The notes under the pieces: model-generated
Told to the model about the DNA's origin: nothing
The model's database searches: none
The model's input: the letters and a program-made list of their open reading frames with translations, nothing else
Translations under genes and position numbers: made by a program
Shown: positions 7,517 to 16,171 of the stretch, piece after piece
How positions within the stretch are numbered: position 1 is the first letter of the stretch
Layout: each line of letters opens with the position of its first letter
Source of the DNA: MGBC124762 sp048201935
GTDB taxonomy: Bacteria > Bacillota > Clostridia > Oscillospirales > Oscillospiraceae
Length of the DNA: 64,000 nucleotides
Direction of reading: 5' to 3'
Assembly (NCBI GenBank): GCA_048201935.1
Contig: DBFBGR010000022.1
Coordinates: 1 to 64,000 of the forward strand

Positions 7517-8779
7517 GTGGACATGATGGAAAAGCTGACCATTCTGGCCGACGCGGCCAAGTACGACGTGGCCTGCACCTCCAGCGGCGTGAAGCGGAAC
7601 CACCAAGCGGGCAAGGTGGGCTCGGCGGTGAACTACGGCTGCTGCCACACCTTCACCGCCGACGGCCGATGCGTCAGTTTGTTGAAGGTGCTCTTCAGCA
7701 ACGCCTGCGCCTACGACTGCGCCTACTGCGTCAACCGCCGCGGCAACGATGTCCCCCGGGCCACCTTCACCCCCAGGGAGCTGTGCGAGCTCACTATGGG
7801 CTTTTACCGGCGCAATTATATCGAGGGGCTTTTCCTCTCCTCGGCGGTCATCGGCACCCCGGACCGCACTATGGAGCTGATGATCCAGGCCCTGCGGCTG
7901 CTGCGGACCCAGTACCGCTTCAACGGCTACATCCACGCCAAGGCCATCCCCGGCGCCGACCCCATATTGGTGCGGGAGCTGGGCCTGCTGGCTGACCGGA
8001 TGAGCGTCAACATCGAGCTACCCTCGGAAAAGAGCCTGAACCTTTTGTGCCCCGACAAAGCAAAAAAGCCCATTTTGGGCAATATGGCCCAGATACGAGA
8101 CGGCATCGTGGAAAGCAAGCACGACCTGGCGATCTACAAACACGCCCCTAAGTTCGCGCCGGCGGGCCAGTCCACCCAGATGATCGTGGGGGCCACCCCG
8201 GAGAGCGACCTGCAAATCCTCCGGCTCACCCAGGCCCTCTACCGCCGCTACCAGCTCAAGCGGGTGTTCTTCTCGGCCTATATCCCCATGGGCTCGGGCC
8301 CCAATTTGCCCGTGGCCCAAAGCTTTCAGCCGCCTCTTTTGCGTGAGCACCGGCTCTACCAGGCCGACTGGCTGCTGCGCTATTACCAGTTTGACGCGGA
8401 GGAGCTGCTGGACGACAGGAACCCCGACTTTGACCCCAGCCTGGACCCCAAATGCTGCTGGGCGTTGAACCACCCGGAGTTCTTCCCGGTGGAGGTGAAC
8501 CGGGCGGACTATGAGGCCCTGCTACGAGTGCCCGGGGTGGGGGTCACCTCAGCCAAGAAGATCGTCCTGGCCCGGCGGTACGGCTCCCTCACCTTCCCCC
8601 ACCTCAAAAAGCTGGGGGTGGTGCTCAAGCGGGCCCAGTATTTTCTGCTGTGCGACGGCAAGCCCCCAGCGGGGCTCAGGGTGAAATGGGAGAGCCTGGG
8701 CCCCCGGCTGGCCGCAATGGACGCCGCCCCCAAGGCCTGCATGGACCAGCTCTCCCTCTTCGACGCAAGAGGGGCCTGA
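7517..8779 (+). CDS. Radical SAM protein linked to DNA repair (SplB-like, with HhH domain)
   Basis: This 420-residue protein has the radical SAM cluster motif CAYDCAYC (Cys64, Cys68, Cys71). The C-terminal region (about 330-380) is a helix-hairpin-helix DNA-binding fold (LRVPGVGVTSAKKIV). It matches the family annotated as a putative DNA modification/repair radical SAM protein, found beside a DUF4130 protein; the true reaction is unknown. Start is a GTG at 7517, chosen because AGGGAGG is eight bases upstream. The partner gene begins one base after the stop. An ideal promoter with an overlapping inverted repeat suggests induction, plausibly by DNA damage. Confidence 0.88.
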   Translation: MDMMEKLTILADAAKYDVACTSSGVKRNHQAGKVGSAVNYGCCHTFTADGRCVSLLKVLFSNACAYDCAYCVNRRGNDVPRATFTPRELCELTMGFYRRNYIEGLFLSSAVIGTPDRTMELMIQALRLLRTQYRFNGYIHAKAIPGADPILVRELGLLADRMSVNIELPSEKSLNLLCPDKAKKPILGNMAQIRDGIVESKHDLAIYKHAPKFAPAGQSTQMIVGATPESDLQILRLTQALYRRYQLKRVFFSAYIPMGSGPNLPVAQSFQPPLLREHRLYQADWLLRYYQFDAEELLDDRNPDFDPSLDPKCCWALNHPEFFPVEVNRADYEALLRVPGVGVTSAKKIVLARRYGSLTFPHLKKLGVVLKRAQYFLLCDGKPPAGLRVKWESLGPRLAAMDAAPKACMDQLSLFDARGA

Positions 8780-8780
8780 T

Positions 8781-9599
8781 ATGGAGAGCTTCGCCTACTA
8801 TTATGACGGCTCCTTCGCCGGGTTTCTCTGCTGCGTGCGGGACATCTACCAGTACAACGAGCCCCCCGCCCTCTTCTTCTCTCCCGACCTGTGCCAGCCC
8901 ACTCTCTACCCCCAGCGCCATGTGGACACCGACGAGGCCCTGGCCCAGCGGGTCCACCGCCGCCTGGCCCAGCGGCTGGGCCGCAAGAGCCTCTTGACGG
9001 TGGCCCAGGGCTTTTTGACCACTCTGGACCACAAGGAGCGGCGGCTTTATCAGCTTATCGACTTAGGGCTTCGGACAGGCCCGGGGATAGAAAAACACCT
9101 GGAGGACTCCAATGTCCTCCAGGTGGGCTCCGCCATCCGCCATCTCCAGCGAGAGTGTGAGCTTTTGACGGGCTTTACCCGGTTTTCCGACTATAACGGC
9201 CTGCTGGTGGCGGAGATCGCCCCCAAGAACTGGGTGCTGCCTGTGCTGCGGGTCCACTTCTGCGACCGGATGGCCCAGGAGGCTTTTTTGCTGTTTGATA
9301 AGACCCACAGCCAGCTCCTGGTCCATAAGCCAGACCCCTCGGCCGACCGGGGCCGGGGCCTTTGGCGCATCGTGGACGCCCAGGACTTCTCCATGCCGCC
9401 GCCCGACCAGCAGGAACGGGCCTACCGGGAGCTGTGGCGGCGGTTCTACCAGACCCTGGCCATCGAGAGCCGCTACAATCCCAAGTGCCGCCAGAGCCAT
9501 ATGCCCAAGCGGTATTGGCCCTGCATGACCGAATTTCAGGAGGACGGGCCTACTCCCGAGGCAGAACGCCCCACTCTGGGAGGGGCAACCTCTGCATAG
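8781..9599 (+). CDS. DUF4130 family DNA-metabolism protein
   Basis: The 272-residue product is a stand-alone DUF4130 protein, the family encoded next to the repair-linked radical SAM gene and often fused to a uracil-DNA glycosylase. Here the glycosylase part is absent: the protein ends shortly after the conserved region with RQSHMPKRYWPCMTEF. Family marks are the N-terminal YYYDGSFAGFLCCV and the ESRYNPKCRQSHMP segment. It is translationally coupled to the radical SAM gene. The 3-prime end overlaps the convergent ttcA gene by 50 bases. Biochemical function is unknown. Confidence 0.85.
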   Translation: MESFAYYYDGSFAGFLCCVRDIYQYNEPPALFFSPDLCQPTLYPQRHVDTDEALAQRVHRRLAQRLGRKSLLTVAQGFLTTLDHKERRLYQLIDLGLRTGPGIEKHLEDSNVLQVGSAIRHLQRECELLTGFTRFSDYNGLLVAEIAPKNWVLPVLRVHFCDRMAQEAFLLFDKTHSQLLVHKPDPSADRGRGLWRIVDAQDFSMPPPDQQERAYRELWRRFYQTLAIESRYNPKCRQSHMPKRYWPCMTEFQEDGPTPEAERPTLGGATSA

Positions 9600-10272
9600 C
9601 GGAGAAGACGTACTCCTTCAGATCAGGATAGCGCTGGGACAGCTCCGCCACCAGCTCCTTGGCCTCCTGGCGCTTGGTGGAGCCGTCGGCGGGACAGAGG
9701 TTCTTCACCACCGGCAGGCCGTTTCTCTCCACCGCCGAGCGGACCTGGCCCTCGGTGCAGTATAACAGCGGGCGAATTTGCGTCACCCCGGTGCGGTCCA
9801 GGTAGGTCACCGGCTGGAAGCAGTTGAGCCGCCCCTCGTAAAACAGGCTCATAAAAAAGGTCTCCACCGCGTCGTCCCGGTGGTGGCCCAGGGCGATCTT
9901 GCTCAGCCCCAGCTCGGCCATGGCGTTGTGGAGCGCTCCCCGGCGCATCTTGGCGCACAGCGAGCAGGGGTTTTTCTCCTTTCGATAGTCAAAAATGACC
10001 TCGAAGATCTGCGTTTTGACCAGGTGGAAGGGCACCTCCAACTTCTCGCAGAGCTCCGCCAGAGGCGAAAAATCCATCTGCCCGCCGGACATGTCCAGCG
10101 TGATGGCCTCCACGGTGAAGGGCTTGGGGTAGAACTCCCGGAGTTTGGCCAGGGCGCACAGCGTCACCACCGAGTCCTTGCCCCCGGACACCCCCACCGC
10201 CACGCGGTCGCCGGGGGCTATCATATGGTAATCCTCCACGCAGCGGCGTGTTTGAGACACGATCTGACGCAT
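9550..10272 (-). CDS. ttcA: tRNA 2-thiocytidine(32) synthetase TtcA-like
   Basis: The 240-residue protein belongs to the PP-loop ATPases that thiolate tRNA. The P-loop SGGKDS is at residues 29-34. Cys103 and Cys106 (NPCSLC) with Cys193 (NLCPADG) match the three cysteines that hold the 4Fe-4S cluster in TtcA, which thiolates cytidine 32. The GHHRDDAVETFF motif is also typical. TilS is less likely because the cysteines would be missing. The gene converges on the DUF4130 gene with a 50-base overlap and diverges from rplM. Confidence 0.87.
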   Translation of the reverse strand: MRQIVSQTRRCVEDYHMIAPGDRVAVGVSGGKDSVVTLCALAKLREFYPKPFTVEAITLDMSGGQMDFSPLAELCEKLEVPFHLVKTQIFEVIFDYRKEKNPCSLCAKMRRGALHNAMAELGLSKIALGHHRDDAVETFFMSLFYEGRLNCFQPVTYLDRTGVTQIRPLLYCTEGQVRSAVERNGLPVVKNLCPADGSTKRQEAKELVAELSQRYPDLKEYVFSAMQRLPLPEWGVLPRE

Positions 10273-10394
10273 CAGCGCGCCCTCCTTCCCGGGAAGAAAA
10301 ATAAATTTGCAAGCGAGTATTCACGAGTATAGACGAGCATAAGCGCGAAAATCGAAGGATTTGATTTTTCAGACAAAAAAATTCCAAAAAGTCG

Positions 10395-10423
10395 TTGACA
10401 CCGGGGGTCAAAAGCATTATAAT
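10395..10423 (+). promoter_or_regulatory. Sigma-A promoter of rplM-rpsI
   Basis: TTGACA at 10395-10400 and TATAAT at 10418-10423 are perfect boxes spaced by 17 bases, as expected for a highly expressed ribosomal protein operon. Confidence 0.88.
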
Positions 10424-10434
10424 ACAACACGCTC

Positions 10435-10470
10435 GACTTTGTAAAGTCAACCTTTTCCGGGTCTTCCCGG
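10435..10470 (+). promoter_or_regulatory. Two-hairpin leader of rplM
   Basis: The untranslated leader contains a hairpin GACTTT-GT-AAAGTC (10435-10448) and a second CCGGG-TCTT-CCCGG (10457-10470). Firmicute rplM genes are known to carry structured leaders for autoregulation, so this is a candidate L13 leader. A covariance-model search would decide it. Confidence 0.45.
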
Positions 10471-10500
10471 ACATTCCAAACGAAAGCGAGAGATCACACT

Positions 10501-10932
10501 ATGTCCACCTTTATGGCCAACAAGGGCAATATCGTGCGCAAGTGGCATGTGGTCGACGCTGCCGGCAAGCCCCTGGGCAAGACCGCCGTCATCGTCGCCG
10601 ACCTGCTGCGTGGCAAGCGTAAGCCCGAGTACACCCCCCACGCCGACTGCGGCGACTTCGTCATCGTCATCAACGCCGAGAAGGCCATCCTCACCGGCAA
10701 GAAGATGGAGCAGAAGTTCTACCGCACCCACTCCGGCTACCCCGGCGGCCTCCACGAGACCAAGTACCGTCTGCTGATGCAGGATAAGCCCGAGCTCGCC
10801 ATGAAGCTGGCGGTGCGCGGCATGATGCCCCGCAACACGGTCACCAAGGACTCCCTGTCCCGGCTCAAGATCTACCGCGGCGCGGAGCACCCCCACGCTG
10901 CCCAGCAGCCTGAACTCTACACCCAGGCGTAA
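10501..10932 (+). CDS. rplM: 50S ribosomal protein L13
   Basis: The 143-residue product is full-length L13, with the family segments KWHVVDAAGKPLGKTA, KRKPEYTPHADCGDFVIVINAEK and GMMPRNTVTKDSLSRLKIYRGAEHPHAAQQP split along its length. L13 is an early-assembling protein of the large ribosomal subunit. The SD site is weak (GCGAGAG), consistent with control through the structured leader. It forms an operon with rpsI, which starts 14 bases after its stop. Confidence 0.98.
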   Translation: MSTFMANKGNIVRKWHVVDAAGKPLGKTAVIVADLLRGKRKPEYTPHADCGDFVIVINAEKAILTGKKMEQKFYRTHSGYPGGLHETKYRLLMQDKPELAMKLAVRGMMPRNTVTKDSLSRLKIYRGAEHPHAAQQPELYTQA

Positions 10933-10946
10933 GGAGGATCAACACA

Positions 10947-11351
10947 ATGTATAAGAGTAAGAAGCCTTATCACTACGGCACCGGCCGCCGGAAGTCCTCC
11001 GTGGCCCGGGTCCACCTCTTCCCCAACGGCACCGGCTCCATCACCGTCAATGGCCGGGACATCGAGGAGTACTTCGGTCTGGAGACCCTGAAGCTCATCG
11101 TCCGTCAGCCCCTGGTCACCACCTCCACCATCGGCAAGGTGGACGTGGTCGCCACCGTCTCCGGCGGCGGCGTCACCGGCCAGGCCGGCGCCATCCGCCA
11201 CGGCATCGCCCGTGCCCTGCTGCTGATGAACGAGGAGTTCCGCCCGGCCCTCAAGTCCGCCGGCTTCCTCACCCGCGACCCTCGTATGAAGGAGCGCAAG
11301 AAGTACGGCCTGCACGCCGCCCGCCGCGCGCCCCAGTTCTCCAAGCGCTAA
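10947..11351 (+). CDS. rpsI: 30S ribosomal protein S9
   Basis: This 134-residue protein shows S9 hallmarks: GTGRRKSSVARV near the N terminus, the GGGVTGQAGAIRHGIARAL core and the C-terminal tail ending in SKR, which reaches the ribosomal P site. AAGGAGG lies upstream of the start. The rplM-rpsI pairing is the standard bacterial arrangement, and a terminator follows. Confidence 0.98.
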   Translation: MYKSKKPYHYGTGRRKSSVARVHLFPNGTGSITVNGRDIEEYFGLETLKLIVRQPLVTTSTIGKVDVVATVSGGGVTGQAGAIRHGIARALLLMNEEFRPALKSAGFLTRDPRMKERKKYGLHAARRAPQFSKR

Positions 11352-11369
11352 CCTTCCAACTGCGTACAC

Positions 11370-11403
11370 AAAAGCAGCCGTCCAATGGACGGCTGCTTTT
11401 CTT
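11370..11403. terminator. Bidirectional terminator after rpsI
   Basis: A 14-bp perfect stem (AAAAGCAGCCGTCC and its complement) with the loop AAT is followed by CTTTT. It also serves the convergent serpin gene ending at 11415. Confidence 0.9.
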
Positions 11404-11414
11404 TTATCGTTCTC

Positions 11415-12656
11415 TCAGTCCATGTGCTCCATGGTGCCCAAAAACAGCGGCGCGCCGGTGGTCAGGTCCACGATGCCGTAGACGAAGGGCCGGTCGAAGC
11501 GCAGGACGATCAGATCGTCGGGGGGCATGCAGGCCGCCGCGTCCATGATCACCGCCGTCACCGCCGCCGCCTCGGTGCCCTTTTCGTTGAGCTCGAAGGC
11601 GGTCTTGTGGATGACCTGGCCGATGTAGAGCGGGCCGTTTTCGCTGTGGCCCATAGCCGTAAAGTCGGCGGCGTCGGGCTCAAAGGCCCCCGCGAGGCCC
11701 ATAGCCTTCAGCGCGTCCTCCAAACCGCCGCTCCACTCGGTCTCAAACTTGGGCACGGTGAGCTGGACCAGGGTCTCGGCCTTGCTGTCCAGCAGGCTTT
11801 TGACGGTGGCGCCGTCCCAACTCGCCAGGTAGCCCGTCAGGCTCACGCCTTCGTCGGGGAGCATGAGCATCAGCCCCAGCTTGCCGTCGTCGTAAGGCAG
11901 GACCACGCCCTGGCCCTTGTCGTGGGAGAGGTAGAGCTCCTGCCGCTCGCCGTTGCTCATGCCCCGGGGCTGGGAGACGGTGCCGTCGGCATTGCGGAAG
12001 TTCATGGTCCACTCGCTGGCGGGGGTCTCAAAGGGCCGCTGGAACTGGTTCTTAAAATAGATGGCGTTGACCAGGGCCAGCACCGCCTGGTCGTCGAAGC
12101 GGTCCACCACGCTGGGGATCATGTCATGGGTGGCCTCCTTCACCCAGCCGTTGACCATCTTGACGGTGTCCGGGGCCTGGAGGTCGGCGTGGTAGAGCTC
12201 CGCGCCAAAGTAGTTTTGACAGGTGAGGACGAATTCGTCGTTCAAGACGAGGTCCGGGTCGCACCACAGGCTGTTGGCCAGGGTGGTCTGGCTGGAGCCT
12301 CCCAGGTCCGAATAGTCCTCCATCAGGGCCAGGCAGTAGCCGCTGAGTTGACCGGGCTCCATGCCGAAGACCTGGGCAAACTCCCCGGCGGTATCTTCGG
12401 CGGCCCCCTGGGCGGTCATCCCCAGGGCCAGCGTCACCGACAGCGGAGACATGAGGGTGTTCTCCCCCTCCACACGGCTGGCACGAAGCAGCTCCAGGGC
12501 GAAGTCGGCGTAGGCCGTCTCGGCCTGAGCGGTCCGCTCACCGGGGAACAGGTCCACGATTCCCTGGGCCTGGATGGGCTCCGGGGCCGGGGCCTTGTCT
12601 CCTCCGCAGCCCGCCAGCATAATGAGGGATAACAGCAGTGAAAATACACGTCCCAT
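11415..12656 (-). CDS. Serpin, predicted lipoprotein (paralogue 1)
   Basis: This 413-residue serine protease inhibitor starts with a lipoprotein signal (LIMLAGC, lipobox Cys at about residue 18), so it should be anchored on the outer face of the membrane. The serpin fold is complete: NSLWCD, NAIYFKNQF, a hinge GTEAAAVTA at about 360-368 and the C-terminal FDRPFVYGI. The reactive loop that follows (residues about 369-379) is small-residue rich (DAAACMPP), suggesting an elastase-type target. Start 12656 has AGGGAG upstream. It lies 64 bases downstream of degV. A second serpin gene is at 21955-23190. Confidence 0.92.
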   Translation of the reverse strand: MGRVFSLLLSLIMLAGCGGDKAPAPEPIQAQGIVDLFPGERTAQAETAYADFALELLRASRVEGENTLMSPLSVTLALGMTAQGAAEDTAGEFAQVFGMEPGQLSGYCLALMEDYSDLGGSSQTTLANSLWCDPDLVLNDEFVLTCQNYFGAELYHADLQAPDTVKMVNGWVKEATHDMIPSVVDRFDDQAVLALVNAIYFKNQFQRPFETPASEWTMNFRNADGTVSQPRGMSNGERQELYLSHDKGQGVVLPYDDGKLGLMLMLPDEGVSLTGYLASWDGATVKSLLDSKAETLVQLTVPKFETEWSGGLEDALKAMGLAGAFEPDAADFTAMGHSENGPLYIGQVIHKTAFELNEKGTEAAAVTAVIMDAAACMPPDDLIVLRFDRPFVYGIVDLTTGAPLFLGTMEHMD

Positions 12657-12720
12657 AGGGCCACACTCCCTTTTTCTCGGATGTCCCCTTAGACGAAGCG
12701 CGTCCCAAAAAGTTCCTGTC

Positions 12721-13566
12721 TCAGCCCTTCTCAAAAAAGGCCACGGCAATGGCCCCGGGGCCCACATGGGTGCCGATGGTACCGCCGATGGTGCTCATGG
12801 GCAGAGAATCTACATATCCTTCCCAAAGGGCCCGGCTGTCCTCGATGTACTTGCGCAGCAGCTCGTCGCTGAGGCCGGTGTAGCCCAGGCCGTAGGGCCG
12901 CTCAAAGTCCACGCCGCCGCCCTTTTTGCACTCCTCCATCAGCAGATTATTGCCGTTTTTGGAGCCCCGGGCCTTGCCGATGACCTTCACCTCGCCGTCG
13001 GCCACCGTTACCACAGGCTTGATGGACAGCAGTCCGCCCACCAGCGCCGCCGAGGCCGACAGCCGCCCGCCCCGCTTGAGATACTCCAAGGTGTCCAGCA
13101 GCGCCACGATGCGCACCTGGCTGCGCTCCTCCTCCAGCGTCCGGGCGATGGCCTGGGCGTCCAAGCCCCGCGCCACAAGCTCCACCGCCCGCCGCACCAG
13201 CAGCGTCTCGGCGATGGTGACGTTGAGACTGTCCACCACGAAGACCTGGCCGGGGAACTCAGCGGCGGCGATGCACGCGCTCTGGTAGGTCCCCGAGAGC
13301 TTGGAGGACAGGGTGACACACACCACGCTCTCGCCCCGCTCCACCGCCTGGGAAAAGGCCTCCTCGAACTGGCCCGGGCCGATCTGGCTGGTGGTGGGCA
13401 GGCTGTCCCCCTCGATGAGCAGCTCGTAGAACTGCCGGTGGGTCAGGTCCACGCCGTCTTGGTACTGTTTGTCTCCAAAGCTCACCGTCATGGGCAGCAC
13501 GCTGACCCCCTCGGGCCAGGGCTGGGGTAGGTCGGCGGCAGAATCGGTGACGATACGGATAGGCAT
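12721..13566 (-). CDS. DegV family fatty-acid-binding protein
   Basis: The 281-residue protein has the DegV pattern: N-terminal MPIRIVTDSAADLP, a central LPTTSQIGPGQFEEAF and SSKLSGTYQSACIAA, and the C-terminal STIGGTIGTHVGPGAIAVAFF. DegV-fold proteins bind a fatty acid and act as FakB subunits that present exogenous fatty acids to the kinase FakA. It diverges from plsY, an acyltransferase of phospholipid synthesis, which fits a lipid role. No fakA is visible here, so the FakB function is by family only. Confidence 0.93.
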   Translation of the reverse strand: MPIRIVTDSAADLPQPWPEGVSVLPMTVSFGDKQYQDGVDLTHRQFYELLIEGDSLPTTSQIGPGQFEEAFSQAVERGESVVCVTLSSKLSGTYQSACIAAAEFPGQVFVVDSLNVTIAETLLVRRAVELVARGLDAQAIARTLEEERSQVRIVALLDTLEYLKRGGRLSASAALVGGLLSIKPVVTVADGEVKVIGKARGSKNGNNLLMEECKKGGGVDFERPYGLGYTGLSDELLRKYIEDSRALWEGYVDSLPMSTIGGTIGTHVGPGAIAVAFFEKG

Positions 13567-13668
13567 AGCGCACTCCTTCTTTCTTCCAAAAGTTCTGATG
13601 TTTTGTTTGTCTCATATAAAATACCACACTTCTCCTCAAATTGCAAGTATAAAGTGGAGAAGCCGAAC

Positions 13669-13697
13669 TTGACAAAGCCCCGCCATGTGCGTATACT
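13669..13697 (+). promoter_or_regulatory. Sigma-A promoter of plsY-glycosyltransferase operon
   Basis: TTGACA at 13669-13674 and TATACT at 13692-13697 are spaced by 17 bases. The start codon lies 38 bases further on. Confidence 0.8.
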
Positions 13698-13734
13698 TAT
13701 TTACCACGAAACCCCTCGAAAGGAGGCGCCCGGC

Positions 13735-14349
13735 ATGACCACGACCACCATCCTCTATATCATCGCCGGGTATCTCTCCGGCAGTGTGCTCTTCGCCCAT
13801 GTGGCCACGGCCCTGCTGGGCAAAGAGGCGGTGGAGGACGCCGGGGAGGACCGCAATCCCGGCACGGCCAACGCCTTTCGCCGGGGCTTTTGGTGCGGCG
13901 TCATTGCCCTGCTGGGCGACCTGGGCAAGGCCTTCGCGCCGGTCTACTGCTACTGCCGCTTTGCCGATGGTCTCAGCCAGGGCCCCGTCTCCCTAGCCCT
14001 GGTCATCGCCGCGCCAGTGGTGGGTCACGCCCTTCCCCTTTGGTGGCACTTCAACGGCGGCAAGGGCATTGCCGCCTCCTTCGGCTCTCTGTTGGGGCTG
14101 TGTCCCTTGTGGCAGCCGGCGGTGCTGTTCGCGCTGATCTTCGTCTTTTTCTCGGTGGTGCTGCGCATCGACCCCCACTTTTACCGCACTATGATCACCT
14201 ATCTAGTCACCGCCGTGACCTTCTTTTTCCGCTACCCGGCGGGGGTGTGGGGCGGGTTCGCCCTCATTTCGGGCACGGTGCTGCTGCGGCTCCACTGGAG
14301 CAAGGAGCGCCGGGCCAAGCCGGCGGTGAAGCTGCTATGGATGCGCTGA
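13735..14349 (+). CDS. plsY: Glycerol-3-phosphate acyltransferase PlsY family
   Basis: This 204-residue integral membrane protein has about five to six hydrophobic helices and the PlsY motifs: SGSVLFAH near the N terminus, a central NPGTANAFRRGF segment and HFNGGKGIAAS. PlsY moves the acyl chain from acyl-phosphate to glycerol-3-phosphate, the first step of phosphatidic acid synthesis. The motif SGSVLFAH differs from the usual GSIPxG, so this is a diverged member and could have a related acyl-transfer role. AAAGGAGG is eight bases before the ATG. Its end overlaps the glycosyltransferase gene by 13 bases. Confidence 0.8.
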   Translation: MTTTTILYIIAGYLSGSVLFAHVATALLGKEAVEDAGEDRNPGTANAFRRGFWCGVIALLGDLGKAFAPVYCYCRFADGLSQGPVSLALVIAAPVVGHALPLWWHFNGGKGIAASFGSLLGLCPLWQPAVLFALIFVFFSVVLRIDPHFYRTMITYLVTAVTFFFRYPAGVWGGFALISGTVLLRLHWSKERRAKPAVKLLWMR

Positions 14350-15428
14350 TCCTCTCCTGCGGCACCGGCGGCGGGCATCACGCCGCGGCCCACGCCATTC
14401 AGGAGGCCCTGGAGGCCCAGGGGCACCGGGCGGTGCTGATGAACCCCTACGCCCTGCGGGGCCAGAAGACGGTGGAGCTGGTGGACGATGTGTACATCTC
14501 CGTGGCCCAGCACTCGCCCCGGACCTTTGGCTTTGTCTACCGCCTGGGCGAGCTCTACCGCCATCTCCCCTGGCGCTCGCCGGTGTACTACTTCCAGCGC
14601 AAGACCGCCAAGGCCCTGGAGACCTATCTGACCCAGCAACACTTTGACGTGGTCATCTGTACCCACGTCTACCCCGGCGAGGCCCTGACCATCCTGAAAA
14701 ACCGGGACGTGGCCCTGCCCAAGACCATCTTCGTGGCCACCGACTACGCCTGCATCCCCTTCACCGAGGAGACCGACTGCGACGCCTACGTCATCCCCCA
14801 CAAGGACCTACTGGACGAGTTCCAGTCCTATGGCATCCCCGCCCAAAAGCTCCACCCTCTGGGCATCCCGGTCTCCGCCGCCTTTGCCCAGGCGGCCTCC
14901 CAAGCCGAGGCCCGAAGGGCCTTGGGTCTGGAGGTCAACGCCACCTATCTGCTCCTCTCTGGCGGCAGCATGGGGGCGGGGGTGCTGAAAAAAGCGGTGA
15001 AGCGGCTCTACGCCCAGTGGCGGGGCCGGGCCCGGCTCATCGTCATCTGCGGCACCAACGACAAGCTCTACAAAGCCCTGGAAAAGCGCTACGGCGGCGA
15101 CGACAGCGTTGTTCTCCTCCACTCCACCCGCCAGATGCCCCTCTACCTGCGCGCCTGCGACCTCTACCTCACCAAGCCCGGCGGGCTGTCCTCCACCGAG
15201 GCGGCGGTGGCCGGGGTGGCCCTGGCCCACCTCTCCCCCATCCCCGGCTGCGAGACCCGCAACGCCAGGTTCTTTGCCCGCCTTGGGCTGTCCATCCCCA
15301 CCGACCGGCTGGAGGACTTTGACGCGCTGGCCCCTGAGGTCATTCGCCGCCAGGGCGAGGCCATCGCCCCCAACGCCGCGGAGCGCATTGTCGCCCTGGC
15401 CCAGAGGCTTTTAACTAACGACCATTAG
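14337..15428 (+). CDS. MGDG synthase/UgtP-type diacylglycerol glycosyltransferase
   Basis: This 363-residue GT-B enzyme begins LILSCGTGGGHHAAAHAI, the acceptor-side GGGHH motif of the monogalactosyl-/processive diacylglycerol glucosyltransferase family (GT28 type). The C-terminal half has the nucleotide-sugar site (ICGTNDKLYKAL; TKPGGLSSTEAAVAG). It would add sugar to diacylglycerol at the inner membrane face to make glycolipid. The start at 14337 overlaps the end of plsY in another frame, so the two are coupled, linking phospholipid and glycolipid synthesis. Sugar specificity is not readable here. Confidence 0.88.
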   Translation: MDALILSCGTGGGHHAAAHAIQEALEAQGHRAVLMNPYALRGQKTVELVDDVYISVAQHSPRTFGFVYRLGELYRHLPWRSPVYYFQRKTAKALETYLTQQHFDVVICTHVYPGEALTILKNRDVALPKTIFVATDYACIPFTEETDCDAYVIPHKDLLDEFQSYGIPAQKLHPLGIPVSAAFAQAASQAEARRALGLEVNATYLLLSGGSMGAGVLKKAVKRLYAQWRGRARLIVICGTNDKLYKALEKRYGGDDSVVLLHSTRQMPLYLRACDLYLTKPGGLSSTEAAVAGVALAHLSPIPGCETRNARFFARLGLSIPTDRLEDFDALAPEVIRRQGEAIAPNAAERIVALAQRLLTNDH

Positions 15429-15434
15429 CCTATA

Positions 15435-15461
15435 AAAAAGACGCCGAAACGGCGTCTTTTT
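15435..15461. terminator. Bidirectional terminator after glycosyltransferase gene
   Basis: AAAAGACGCCG and CGGCGTCTTTT arms close on AAA and are followed by T residues. The convergent sigK gene ends at 15488. Confidence 0.88.
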
Positions 15462-15487
15462 CGCCCCTCTTCCAAGAGTTATGTAAA

Positions 15488-16171
15488 CTACTCCAGCTCC
15501 TTCTTCAGCTTTTCCAGCGCCTTTTTCTCAATACGGGATACATAGCTGCGACTGATGTTGCACTGGGCGGCGATCTCCCGCTGGGTCAGCGGGGCCTGGC
15601 CGCTGAGGCCGTAGCGCAGGTCAATAATGCGCGCCTCCCGGCCCGTCAGGCAACGCTTGACCACCTCCCGGACCTTCTTGCACGACTCCTTCACGTCCAG
15701 GTCCTCCAGCATGGTGTCATCCACCCGGATAACGTCCATCAGTGAGAGGTTGTTGCCCTCGCCGTCGTTTTCCAGGGTGTCGGACAGAGAGACCTCCCCT
15801 TGCAGCTTGCGGCGGCTGCGGAAGTACATCAAAATTTCGTTCTCGATGCACCGGCTGGCATAGGTGGCCAGCTTGATATTCTTGTCGCTTTTGAAGGTGC
15901 TCACCGCCTTGATGAGCCCGATGGTGCCGATGGAGATGAGGTCGTCCTGGTCGGCGGATTGGGTGTAGTATTTCTTCACGATATGGGCCACCAGGCGGAG
16001 GTTGTGCTCCACCAGAGTGTTGCGGGCGGCCAGGTCCCCCTGCTGGGCGAGCTCCAGGTAGTGCCGCTCCTCGTCTGGCTTGAGGGGCTTGGGGAAGGAC
16101 CCGGTGTTGCCCGACAGGCGCAGGGTGAGAAACAGCGAGTTGAGCATCAAGACGAGCCAGGCTGACAGCAT
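15488..16171 (-). CDS. sigK: Sporulation sigma factor SigK (pro-sigma-K)
   Basis: The 227-residue protein is late mother-cell sigma-K. A hydrophobic N-terminal stretch (about residues 1-20) looks like the pro-sequence removed by SpoIVFB in sporulators. Region 2 follows with EHNLRLVAHIVKKYY, DLISIGTIGLIKAV and LATYASRCIENEILMYFR. The region 4 helix-turn-helix is TQREIAAQCNISRSYVSRIEKKAL. The reading frame is continuous, so no skin-like element interrupts it here. GGAGGTGG precedes the start. On the minus strand a CATAGGCTA sequence at 16192-16200 matches the sigma-K -10 pattern CATANNNTA, possibly for autoregulation, but it lies very close to the SD. Confidence 0.95.
   Translation of the reverse strand: MLSAWLVLMLNSLFLTLRLSGNTGSFPKPLKPDEERHYLELAQQGDLAARNTLVEHNLRLVAHIVKKYYTQSADQDDLISIGTIGLIKAVSTFKSDKNIKLATYASRCIENEILMYFRSRRKLQGEVSLSDTLENDGEGNNLSLMDVIRVDDTMLEDLDVKESCKKVREVVKRCLTGREARIIDLRYGLSGQAPLTQREIAAQCNISRSYVSRIEKKALEKLKKELE

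Noticed and set aside
15488..16171. skin-like element interrupting sigK
   Set aside because: The reading frame from the pro-sequence to region 4 is continuous, so no rearrangement is needed.
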